NCBI GenBank assembly: GCA_937958345.1
Contig: CALGNW010000053.1
Coordinates: forward strand, 1-14,061
Direction of reading: 5' to 3'
Length of the DNA: 14,061 nt
Source: an uncultured Neomegalonema sp.
Lineage (GTDB): Bacteria; Pseudomonadota; Alphaproteobacteria; Rhodobacterales; Rhodobacteraceae
Under the pieces are notes generated by a model. It had not been told where the DNA came from. It searched no databases and saw nothing but the letters and a program-made list of their open reading frames with translations. How positions within the stretch are numbered: the stretch's first letter is position 1; each line of letters opens with the position of its first letter. This document shows positions 5,098 through 12,351 of this stretch, piece by piece. The position numbers and the translations under genes were made by a program.

Positions 5098-6837
5098 ATG
5101 GCGAAGATCGACAGAAGCATGAGCATGGCGTCGCGTCTGGCTGCGGCGACCGCACTGACAGGAACTCTGGCTGCCTGTGACGGGCGACTTGGTGCTGCGA
5201 CCGATGGGCTGTTCACGCCCTTGCCATCCGGTTCGGCAACCGAGGCGGTTCTGAATTCCGCGCCCCCCGCTGAACCGGGTAACCCGATTTATATCGACGG
5301 TTCCCGCGCGGTAAATGACGCTTTGTATCAGCAGGCATACGGCGCGCCGCTTCAGGGCAGCGGCCAGTCCCTGCCTGCTCCGCAGAGTTTTGCGAACTCG
5401 GTCTATCAGGACCAGACGATCGCGGCGTCTCCGATCCTCAACATTCCCGGCGGTCCGGTTATCGACGCCGGCGCATTTTCTCCGATGCCGGTCGAAACGG
5501 TTGCCTACAGCCAGCCGGTCCTGACCACACCGGCATTCGAAGCGCCCGTGGCACAGTACACCGCGCCGGTCAGCGCCATCCCGTCGCAGACCTTCCCCGC
5601 GATCACGGCAGTCCCGGTCGAGACGGTTATGCCTGTCGTGACCGCCGCGCCGGTCATCACGGCGGCTCCGATGATGATCGAGGCCGCTCCGACGCTCGCC
5701 CCTGCGCCGGTCTACAATGCGGCCCCGGCCTACACGCCGCAAAGCAATCTGCTGCCGACGCAGGTTTTCACCGATGCGTCCGCAACCGAAGGCCCGCGCG
5801 ACATCGAGTCCTTGCTTGACGGGATGCCGGGCGACAGCGCGCAATACGGCTCGTCCGCCAGCCACCGTTATTCGGTCGCCGAGGAACCGCTGCCGTCGCT
5901 GGCTTCGCTGCCGGAATATACACCGCAGCAATACAGCATCCCCGCGCCGATGATCGAAGCGGACCCGATTGTGCAGTCCTTCGTTCAAACCCAAACGCTG
6001 CCGCCGATTGAAACGGAAACGGTCGAGGTTGCCGCGCTGTCGGGAACCTTCGCGCCGATGCCCCGCGCCCGTCCGGCCCGCCTCGGTCCGGTTCTGGAGG
6101 TGACAAAAGAGGTCGTCACCGCCCGCGCTCCGCTGCCGACCGCCCGTCCGAAAATGTTGACCACGCCGGTGCCGAAACGTCGTCCGGTCCAGCTGGCTGC
6201 TCTGTCGGGGCGCGCAATCACCGACGCGCCCGCCCTGACCGAGCCGCCAATGATGATCGAGGTTGATCCGGTTTTCCTCGATGATCCGACCTACACCAAC
6301 GCGATTGCGGACACAGCGCCCGCGATCGAAACCGCCGCTCTCGCACCGGTCGATACGCCGGAAGAGCCGGTCAGCGATGCACCGGCGATGGCAGGGTTCA
6401 AGCCCGAGGAAGCCGAAACCGAAGTGGCCGCTTTGCCGCCGGTGGAAACCGTTGAAACGATGGCCTCGCCAAACGTCGTCATGGATTCGGATATCGGAGA
6501 CCTCAAAGAGCTGTCGGGCACGTCATGGCGTCTTTCCTCGCTTGAGGGCACGGCTGTTCCGGCCTCCGCCGAGCTTCACTTTGACGGCGGCAGCGGTTTT
6601 GCCGGTGGTCAGGGTATCTGCAACAACTACGGCGGAGAGTTCAGCGAGTCGCTTAAGGGCGAGTTCGAAATGAACAACATCTTCAGCACCGAAACCCAAT
6701 GCGAGCACTTCGCGCTGGAGAAAAAGTACATCGCCACACTCGAAACGGCGTCAAGCTACCGTATGGCTCCCGGCCTGCGCGAGCTGATGCTGGTCGGACC
6801 CGGCGGTAAAATCATCGCAACCTTCGTGGCCTTCTAA
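5098..6837 (+). CDS. Large Pro/Ala-rich lipoprotein with C-terminal META (HslJ-like) domain
   Basis: This is a 579-residue exported lipoprotein. AAGGAG at 5085-5090 precedes ATG 5098. A signal sequence (1-26) ends in the lipobox L24-A-A-C27. Asp28 at +2 would be an inner-membrane retention signal under the enterobacterial Lol rule, which may not hold here. Residues 40-460 are low-complexity, rich in Pro, Ala, Thr and Val, and probably disordered. They include recurring PM(M)IE(x)(x)P units near 191, 284 and 384, VETV units near 132, 173 and 451, and Arg-Pro stretches (MPRARPARLGP at 321-331, TARPK at 348-352, PKRRPVQ at 359-365). Residues 468-579 form a META/DUF306 domain: LSGTSWRLSSLEG, GQGICNNYGGEF (C508), STETQC (C535), a Glu-rich helix and a final LMLVGPGGKIIATF. 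META domains occur in HslJ and other envelope-stress proteins with no defined biochemical activity. The exact function is unknown. It follows accA closely and ends before a probable terminator. Confidence 0.88.
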   Translation: MAKIDRSMSMASRLAAATALTGTLAACDGRLGAATDGLFTPLPSGSATEAVLNSAPPAEPGNPIYIDGSRAVNDALYQQAYGAPLQGSGQSLPAPQSFANSVYQDQTIAASPILNIPGGPVIDAGAFSPMPVETVAYSQPVLTTPAFEAPVAQYTAPVSAIPSQTFPAITAVPVETVMPVVTAAPVITAAPMMIEAAPTLAPAPVYNAAPAYTPQSNLLPTQVFTDASATEGPRDIESLLDGMPGDSAQYGSSASHRYSVAEEPLPSLASLPEYTPQQYSIPAPMIEADPIVQSFVQTQTLPPIETETVEVAALSGTFAPMPRARPARLGPVLEVTKEVVTARAPLPTARPKMLTTPVPKRRPVQLAALSGRAITDAPALTEPPMMIEVDPVFLDDPTYTNAIADTAPAIETAALAPVDTPEEPVSDAPAMAGFKPEEAETEVAALPPVETVETMASPNVVMDSDIGDLKELSGTSWRLSSLEGTAVPASAELHFDGGSGFAGGQGICNNYGGEFSESLKGEFEMNNIFSTETQCEHFALEKKYIATLETASSYRMAPGLRELMLVGPGGKIIATFVAF

Positions 6838-6875
6838 GTAAAGGCTGCCGACCGCGTAGACTGTTGTAAGTATTG

Positions 6876-6913
6876 CGCCGCGCCTCTTCACGGGGGTGCG
6901 GCGTCAGCTTTTT
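6876..6913 (+). terminator. Probable intrinsic terminator after the META lipoprotein gene
   Basis: CGCCGCGCC (6876-6884) pairs with GGTGCGGCG (6895-6903) over nine positions, including one G-T wobble, around a 10-base loop. A T5 run is at 6909-6913. The five-base gap between stem and T-run makes it a weaker terminator than the one after rpmB. It separates the accA-lipoprotein unit from the signalling genes. Confidence 0.55.
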
Positions 6914-6925
6914 CGTATTCGCGTA

Positions 6926-6955
6926 TTCAAATGCGAAAGCCGTTCACCGTATATT
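6926..6955 (+). promoter_or_regulatory. Putative promoter of the signalling operon
   Basis: TATATT (6950-6955) is a good -10 candidate. TTCAAA (6926-6931) at an 18-base spacing gives a moderate -35. The elements lie in a visibly AT-rich stretch about 50 bases upstream of the kinase ATG and downstream of the probable terminator. Confidence 0.42.
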
Positions 6956-7003
6956 AGAAAGAATTCGCTACAAATCTGTCCGAATTTAGAGGGCAGTGGC
7001 GAC

Positions 7004-9031
7004 ATGGATATTCTTAACGGCCGGGACTTTCGTTCCCCGCAATCTGAACCCGCATCCGGGTCAGATGCCAGCTATTCGATCCGTCAGCTCGAAGACCTGC
7101 TTTCAGGAACCGAAGCCGGGCTGGCCCTGTTCGACGAGGCCCGCCGCCTTGTTTATGCCAATCCCAGCTATCTGAAATTCTGCGGATACAGCACCGAAGA
7201 AACCCGTCCCGGCACACGCCTCGAAGACCTCGCACGTCTCAGTCTCGAGCGCAGCCTCGACGTTCCCGATAACATTGACGAAACCATCCGCCGTGGCATG
7301 CAGAGGCTTAATTCGGCGGGCGGTTACTCGTTCCGGTTCAACGCGCCCTCTGGCATGGCCATTTTCGTTCACCGCCGCGTCACCGACGATAATCAGGTAA
7401 TCGAGACCGTCCGCAAGGTCGCTGACGACACGGCGGACAGCGGAATTACCGACCGTCTCGAAATGATGGCCGCCGAGGCTCGCACGCGGATGAGCCACGC
7501 GCTTGAGGCGATGGCAGACGGTTTTGCACTGTTCGACGCCGATGACCGTATTCAGATTTATAACCAGCAGTATCTGGACCTGAATCCGCATATTGCCGAT
7601 ATCATCGCACCGGGGAAAAAGTTCGAGGACATGCTGCGCATCGGCATGGAGCGGGCCGGTTACGAAATCGGCAGTGCCGAGCTTGAACACTATATAAAAT
7701 GGCGGGTCGAACAGCATCAGAACCCCCGTGAGGCCCATGATCTGCTGATGAACGACGGGCGCTGGGTCCGCGTACAGGAACGGCGATTGGCCGACGGATC
7801 GACCGTCGGTATCCGCTCCGACATCACTGAGTTAAAGCGCCGCGAAACCGACCTTCTTGAGATCACGAACGAACTGCGCCTTTCGAACATGCATTTTGAT
7901 GCGACGCTGAGTAACATGGCACAGGGTTTGTGCATGTTCGACGCCACGCAAACGCTGATCCTTGCCAACCAGCGTTATCTCGAGATCTACGGATTTTCCG
8001 GCGATGTCGTAAAGCCGGGCATCACTTTGCCGGAAATAATGGAATACTCGATCCGCATCGGCAACTACACGCGCGAGGATGCCGAACGCGCCAAGGCCGA
8101 GCGCCCGGAGGCCGCGCGCAACCGGTCCCAAAGCATCCTCAAACAATACCTGCGCGACGGTCGCGTGATCTCGGTTCAGCTCCAGCCGATGTCGGATGGC
8201 GGGTCTGTCGCTGTTTACGAAGACATCACCGAACTTGAGCGCAGCGCGGACAACGTCCGGCAATATACGAAAAAACTGGAGGCGAGTAACCGCGAGCTTC
8301 AGGATTTCGCTTACGTCGCCTCGCATGATTTGCAGGAACCGCTGCGCAAAATCGAAACCTTCGGTGATCGGCTGAAGAAGAAATACTCAGACGATCTACC
8401 CGAAAATGCGGTGGTCTATATCGAGCGCATGCAGAACGCGACGGGCCGTATGCGCCTGTTGATCAGCGATCTGCTGAATTATTCGCGCGTGACAACCAAC
8501 GCGAAACCCTTCGTAGAGATTGATCTGAATGATGTGACCGCTGACGTCCTTTCGGATCTTCAGATACGGATCGAAGAAGTCGGAGGGCAGGTCGTTTGCA
8601 AGGATCTGCCGACGATAGAAGCAGATGCAACGCAGATGCGACAGCTTTTGCAAAATCTGATCTGCAACGCCCTGAAGTTCAAACGCCCCGGCGTTACGCC
8701 GCTTGTCACCGTTTCCGGTCGCGAGATCGAAGGCGATTACATCGCCGGTACGCCCGCCATGATCGAGTTGTCGATTGCCGATAACGGAATCGGTTTCGAT
8801 AATAAATACAAAGAACAAATATTCACGATATTCCAGCGGCTCCACGGTAGGAACGAGTACGAGGGAACAGGTATCGGTCTGGCGACTTGCCGGAAAATCG
8901 CTGAACGCCACGGCGGAGACATCGACGCGACAGGCGTGGAGAATGAGGGAGCAACCTTCATTGTCACGCTGCAAGCCAATCAAAATAAAAATGAAAAACA
9001 CTCTGAGGAGGAGTCGGTTCATGCAACGTGA
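7004..9031 (+). CDS. Cytosolic histidine kinase with three PAS domains
   Basis: This is a 675-residue sensor kinase. It has three PAS domains, at about 28-140, 165-278 and 297-412. The second and third carry the PAS_7-type opening (ADGFALFDAD, AQGLCMFDAT). After a short coiled coil comes a HisKA dimerisation domain with phosphoacceptor His441 (YVASHDLQEPLR, the form common in phytochrome-type kinases). The ATPase domain has its N-box at N551/N555, G1 DNGIGF (593-598), F-box IFTIFQRLH (607-614) and G2 GTGIGL (621-626). No membrane segments are seen, so it should sense an intracellular cue. The ligand or cofactor is not predictable. AGAGGG at 6988-6993 supports ATG 7004. The frame is open from 6896, but that extension has no similar support. 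Its 3' end overlaps the receiver gene by 11 bases, so the two are very likely translationally coupled partners. Confidence 0.95.
   Translation: MDILNGRDFRSPQSEPASGSDASYSIRQLEDLLSGTEAGLALFDEARRLVYANPSYLKFCGYSTEETRPGTRLEDLARLSLERSLDVPDNIDETIRRGMQRLNSAGGYSFRFNAPSGMAIFVHRRVTDDNQVIETVRKVADDTADSGITDRLEMMAAEARTRMSHALEAMADGFALFDADDRIQIYNQQYLDLNPHIADIIAPGKKFEDMLRIGMERAGYEIGSAELEHYIKWRVEQHQNPREAHDLLMNDGRWVRVQERRLADGSTVGIRSDITELKRRETDLLEITNELRLSNMHFDATLSNMAQGLCMFDATQTLILANQRYLEIYGFSGDVVKPGITLPEIMEYSIRIGNYTREDAERAKAERPEAARNRSQSILKQYLRDGRVISVQLQPMSDGGSVAVYEDITELERSADNVRQYTKKLEASNRELQDFAYVASHDLQEPLRKIETFGDRLKKKYSDDLPENAVVYIERMQNATGRMRLLISDLLNYSRVTTNAKPFVEIDLNDVTADVLSDLQIRIEEVGGQVVCKDLPTIEADATQMRQLLQNLICNALKFKRPGVTPLVTVSGREIEGDYIAGTPAMIELSIADNGIGFDNKYKEQIFTIFQRLHGRNEYEGTGIGLATCRKIAERHGGDIDATGVENEGATFIVTLQANQNKNEKHSEEESVHAT
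9005..9013 (+). promoter_or_regulatory. Internal ribosome binding site for the receiver gene
   Basis: GAGGAGGAG lies seven bases before ATG 9021, inside the last codons of the upstream kinase. It fixes the receiver start. The same frame is open back to 8775, but that extension is in the kinase ATPase region and has no domain support. Confidence 0.85.
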
Positions 9032-9488
9032 AGGCAGACCAATCACAATTCTTGTCGCGGACGATGACGCAGACGATCGCATGCTGATCGGGGATGCGTT
9101 TGATGAAAGCTGTCTCAAAAATCCGCTGGATTTTGTCGAGGACGGCGAACAGCTTTTGCAATACCTGCGTCGCGAAGGTCCGTATGAAAAACTGCGCGGC
9201 GAACCGTTTCCGGGTGTCATCCTTCTCGATCTGAACATGCCCAAAATGTGCGGGCGCACCGCATTGGGTGTGATCAAGCAGGATCCTGTATTGCAGCGTA
9301 TCCCGGTGATTATCCTGACAACATCGCAGGCCGAAGAAGACATTCTTCGCACCTACGGTCTGGGCGTCAGTTCGTTCATCACCAAACCGGTGACGTTTGA
9401 TCGCCTTGTCGAGGTTGTCAAAACCATCGGCGCGTACTGGATTGAAATTGTCGCGCTCCCGCCCGAGTGCACCACCGTTGCTGCATAA
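9021..9488 (+). CDS. Single-domain response regulator, Rcp1/CheY-like
   Basis: This is a 155-residue receiver without any output domain. The acidic pocket is D14-D15, the phosphoacceptor is Asp70 (VILLDLNMPKM), the switch residue is T100 or T101 (IILTTS) and the conserved Lys122 lies in FITKP. The insertion around EGPYEKLRGEPFPG (52-65) before the phosphorylated strand is typical of Rcp1-like regulators that partner phytochrome-type kinases. ATG 9021 follows GAGGAGGAG and overlaps the preceding kinase gene by 11 bases. The next gene starts 11 bases after its stop. With no DNA-binding part, it probably passes phosphate onward or acts by protein contact. The kinase encoded immediately before it is the expected phosphodonor. 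Confidence 0.95.
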   Translation: MQREGRPITILVADDDADDRMLIGDAFDESCLKNPLDFVEDGEQLLQYLRREGPYEKLRGEPFPGVILLDLNMPKMCGRTALGVIKQDPVLQRIPVIILTTSQAEEDILRTYGLGVSSFITKPVTFDRLVEVVKTIGAYWIEIVALPPECTTVAA

Positions 9489-9499
9489 GGCCGGTATTT

Positions 9500-10975
9500 A
9501 TGGCAGATCTTTGGAACGTGCTTCTTGTCGAAGATGATGAGGATGATTATCTCATCACGCGCGAGTTTCTGGAGGAAATTCCGGGACGGCGCGTCGAACT
9601 GAAGTGGGTCGATTGCTACGATGATGCCATGGCGCTGGTGCGTGAGGGCGGACTCGACATATGTCTGGTCGATTATCGCATCGGCGGGCATACGGGGTTG
9701 GAATTTCTTGCCAACGCCAAATCCGAGGGTGCGGGCGTCCCGATGGTGTTGCTGACCGGTGTTGGTCATCGCGATATTGATGTTGCGGCGGCAAATGCCG
9801 GTGCGGCGGATTTTCTCGACAAGTCCGAGTTAAGCGCAACGATGCTGGACCGGACGATCCGCTATGCGATTGCGAACGCAAAATCCATGCGTGCGCTGGC
9901 CGAAAAAACCGGTTTTCTAGAAACCACGCTGGAGAACACGGGGGCTGGCATCGCGGCTTTCGATGCCAACGGCGACCTGACCATGTCGAACCAGTTGTTC
10001 GGCACGTTCTTTGACCGTCTTGGTATCGACGGTTTGAGCGTAGGCGGGGGAATCTCCCTCGATAAAATCACCTCGGTTCTTGATGTTGATATCGACGATC
10101 CGGCTTCGGTTATTCTGCCCGATGGCGGCGCCTTTGAACTGCGGGTAAACTTCGTGCCGTCGGGCGGGGCTGTTGTTTTTGTCATCGACATTACCGAGCA
10201 GAAAAATCTTGAAACCGCCATGCTACAGGCGCGAAACGAGGCAGAAGCCGCCAGCCGCGCCAAGTCGGCTTTTCTGTCGAACATCAGTCACGAATTGCGC
10301 ACGCCGCTGCACAGCATAATCGGATATTCCGATCTGATTCTTTCAGGAACCTGCGCACTTGATCCGAAAGACTGCGCCGATCAAATCCACGAAAGCGGCA
10401 CGCATTTGCTGGGCGTGATCGAGTCGATGCTGTCCTTTTCCAAGCTCGAATCCGGCGAGTATTCCTGCAAGGCAGAGCACATCTTTGAAATTCGCGAGTT
10501 GTTTGAAACAGCTGCGGCACCTGTTCGTGAGCCGGCCTTCCGGCGCGGGATTGACATTGATATCTGGGTCGAACCCTCAATCGTCAGCATCGTGGGCGAT
10601 CAGCGCGCACTCTGTCAGATGCTCGGCAATCTCCTCAGCAACGCGGTGGAGTTTTCTGCGGACGGCTCGCAAGTCGATGTGTCGCTGAAACTGCTGGAAG
10701 ACGGCAGAGCGACGCTCTCGGTGCGTGACTACGGTATCGGCATGGACCCGGATAAAGTTGAAAGGGTGTTCGTTCCTTTCGTACAGCTCGATGACGCCCT
10801 TGACCGCAGCCACGAGGGGACCGGCCTCGGACTGCCTATCGTCAAGGCGCTCGTGGCGCATCACAAGGCCGATTTGACGGTCGAAACCGTGCCGGGTGAG
10901 GGCACATCTGTCATCATTACCTTGCCCGCATCCAGCGTCGAGACCTGCCCCGCCAGCGAAGCGCAGGTCGCGTAA
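9500..10975 (+). CDS. REC-PAS-HisKA-HATPase sensor histidine kinase
   Basis: This is a 491-residue soluble kinase with an N-terminal receiver. The receiver (about 5-120) has E11/D12-D13, phosphoacceptor Asp58 (CLVDYRIGG), T86 (LLTG) and K108 (FLDKSE). A PAS_7-like domain follows (138-236, with TGAGIAAFDANG), then a coiled coil. HisKA carries phosphoacceptor His264 (SNISHELRTPLHSI). The ATPase domain has N377/N381, G1 DYGIG (410-414), F-box FVPFVQLDD (424-432) and G2 GTGLGL (440-445). All catalytic positions are present. An N-terminal receiver suggests that this kinase is itself controlled by phosphorylation, perhaps from the upstream kinase. The start is supported by AAGG (9487-9490), which overlaps the receiver stop codon. 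There are no membrane segments. It ends the tight three-gene cluster. Confidence 0.94.
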   Translation: MADLWNVLLVEDDEDDYLITREFLEEIPGRRVELKWVDCYDDAMALVREGGLDICLVDYRIGGHTGLEFLANAKSEGAGVPMVLLTGVGHRDIDVAAANAGAADFLDKSELSATMLDRTIRYAIANAKSMRALAEKTGFLETTLENTGAGIAAFDANGDLTMSNQLFGTFFDRLGIDGLSVGGGISLDKITSVLDVDIDDPASVILPDGGAFELRVNFVPSGGAVVFVIDITEQKNLETAMLQARNEAEAASRAKSAFLSNISHELRTPLHSIIGYSDLILSGTCALDPKDCADQIHESGTHLLGVIESMLSFSKLESGEYSCKAEHIFEIRELFETAAAPVREPAFRRGIDIDIWVEPSIVSIVGDQRALCQMLGNLLSNAVEFSADGSQVDVSLKLLEDGRATLSVRDYGIGMDPDKVERVFVPFVQLDDALDRSHEGTGLGLPIVKALVAHHKADLTVETVPGEGTSVIITLPASSVETCPASEAQVA

Positions 10976-11099
10976 TGACCGGTTTGTCGGTCCTTCAGCG
11001 CCGACGCCTTCCGGAATTTGACCCGACTTTACGCAATTTCAACGCCGAAGAGATAGCGTCCCGCTCGCGCTGCCGTAATTTTTACAACGGACATTTTTT

Positions 11100-12347
11100 A
11101 TGACCCTGATCGCCACCGCCGAGCAAAAGCGCGCCAACAGCGACCGCAGGTATCTGCCTCGCGCCGATGCCGGCCAGCGCGAAACCGACCGTGCCGAGCT
11201 GGAGCTGATTACCGAAGCTGACAGCACAAACCTCGGTTCGGGCGAATCCGGTGTGAAATATGTTTTGCTGATGGCGATGCTGTTTCTGATTGGCCTGACG
11301 GGAATATACAGCGCGAACACCCAACTCGCGCCGGTCCTCAACGACAGCGGAAAGGTCGCAGAAGTCGGGCGTGTTCTCGCCTCGGGCAAGAACTATCTCA
11401 CCTATGATCTCAACATCGAAACCCGCGGCCTGAAGCATTCTCTGATTGATGGTCTGACCGAAACGCCCGAGCTGGCGATCCTCGGCGCAAGTCACTGGCA
11501 AGAGGCGCCCGCGATGCTGGCCGGTGACGTCAAGATGTTTAACGCCCACGTCCACCGCGATTATTTCGAAGACATCCTCGGCGTCACAAACATGTTTGTC
11601 CGCGTCGGGAAACTGCCCAAGAAAATGATCATCACGATCCGCGACAACCAGTTCAAACCCTTTCACCGGCGCACGGACTGGCTTTGGGTTCCGATTATGA
11701 AAGACTATCAGGAAATGGCCGTCCGCCTGAACCTGCCGGTCATGGACTATTATCCCAACGGGATCACGCCGCAGCTTCGCCAGAAAATCTCGTTGCCGCT
11801 GCTCAAGGCGAATATCGCGCGGTACATGGCTGCCCCTGTCAAACCGCAGCCGTCTGATCTAACCACACACCCGACGCTGGATGTGTTGCATCCTGACGGC
11901 TCGATCACGTGGTCCACGCTGCACCGGAACGCCTTCACGCCGGAGCGTGCCCGCGCCGAGGCGCTGTCGCATGCCTCCGCACAGCGCCCGAACGCGCCGG
12001 GCATTGATCCGGTCGGGCGGCAGTCCGTCGACAGGTTGCTGGCGTTCCTGAAAGAGCAGGGCGTCAAAGTTTACCTCGCTCATCCGCCGTTCAGCCCGAT
12101 TTACTGGCAGGCGGTTCAGGGCTCGCCCTACATGGACGGGATCGAGGACATCCGCAACATGACCCGCGAATGGAGCGCCAAGTACGACATGCCGATCATC
12201 GGCGGGTTTGATCCGGCGCGCACGGGCTGCACCGCCGACATGTACATCGACGGCGAACATTCCAACGCCACCTGCCTCGGCAAAATAATCAAACAGTTTC
12301 TCGTGCTGGACAAGGTCGAGCAGTTGACCGCGCTGAGGAGAAAGTAA
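11100..12347 (+). CDS. Membrane-anchored SGNH/DltD-like protein, MBOAT partner
   Basis: This is a 415-residue protein with a charged cytoplasmic tail of about 50 residues, one transmembrane segment at about 52-72 and a large extracytoplasmic domain. Candidate catalytic residues are Ser131 in LGASHW and D384-x-x-H387 (YIDGEHSN). This Ser plus C-terminal DxxH arrangement resembles DltD and other SGNH-like partners of MBOAT acyltransferases. In such systems the SGNH protein transfers or handles the acyl group outside the membrane. The adjoining MBOAT gene, four bases downstream, strongly supports this pairing. The likely role is acylation (often acetylation) of an exported polysaccharide, though the polymer is not identifiable here. 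The Shine-Dalgarno is weak (ACGGA at 11087-11091), and a T6 run immediately precedes the ATG. An internal ATG in the membrane segment would destroy the anchor. Overall similarity to characterised proteins appears low by eye. Confidence 0.8.
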   Translation: MTLIATAEQKRANSDRRYLPRADAGQRETDRAELELITEADSTNLGSGESGVKYVLLMAMLFLIGLTGIYSANTQLAPVLNDSGKVAEVGRVLASGKNYLTYDLNIETRGLKHSLIDGLTETPELAILGASHWQEAPAMLAGDVKMFNAHVHRDYFEDILGVTNMFVRVGKLPKKMIITIRDNQFKPFHRRTDWLWVPIMKDYQEMAVRLNLPVMDYYPNGITPQLRQKISLPLLKANIARYMAAPVKPQPSDLTTHPTLDVLHPDGSITWSTLHRNAFTPERARAEALSHASAQRPNAPGIDPVGRQSVDRLLAFLKEQGVKVYLAHPPFSPIYWQAVQGSPYMDGIEDIRNMTREWSAKYDMPIIGGFDPARTGCTADMYIDGEHSNATCLGKIIKQFLVLDKVEQLTALRRK

Positions 12348-12351
12348 GACG

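Noticed and set aside
4864..5994. Long open frame on the minus strand opposite accA and the lipoprotein gene
   Set aside because: The translation is extremely Arg-rich with no recognisable domain, and it is antisense to two well-supported genes. Its openness follows from the GC-rich, repetitive codons of the Pro/Ala-rich lipoprotein.
7004..10975. Phytochrome-type light sensor operon
   Set aside because: The HisKA type and Rcp1-like receiver resemble phytochrome systems, but no GAF or PHY domain or bilin-binding cysteine region is present. Only PAS domains are found.
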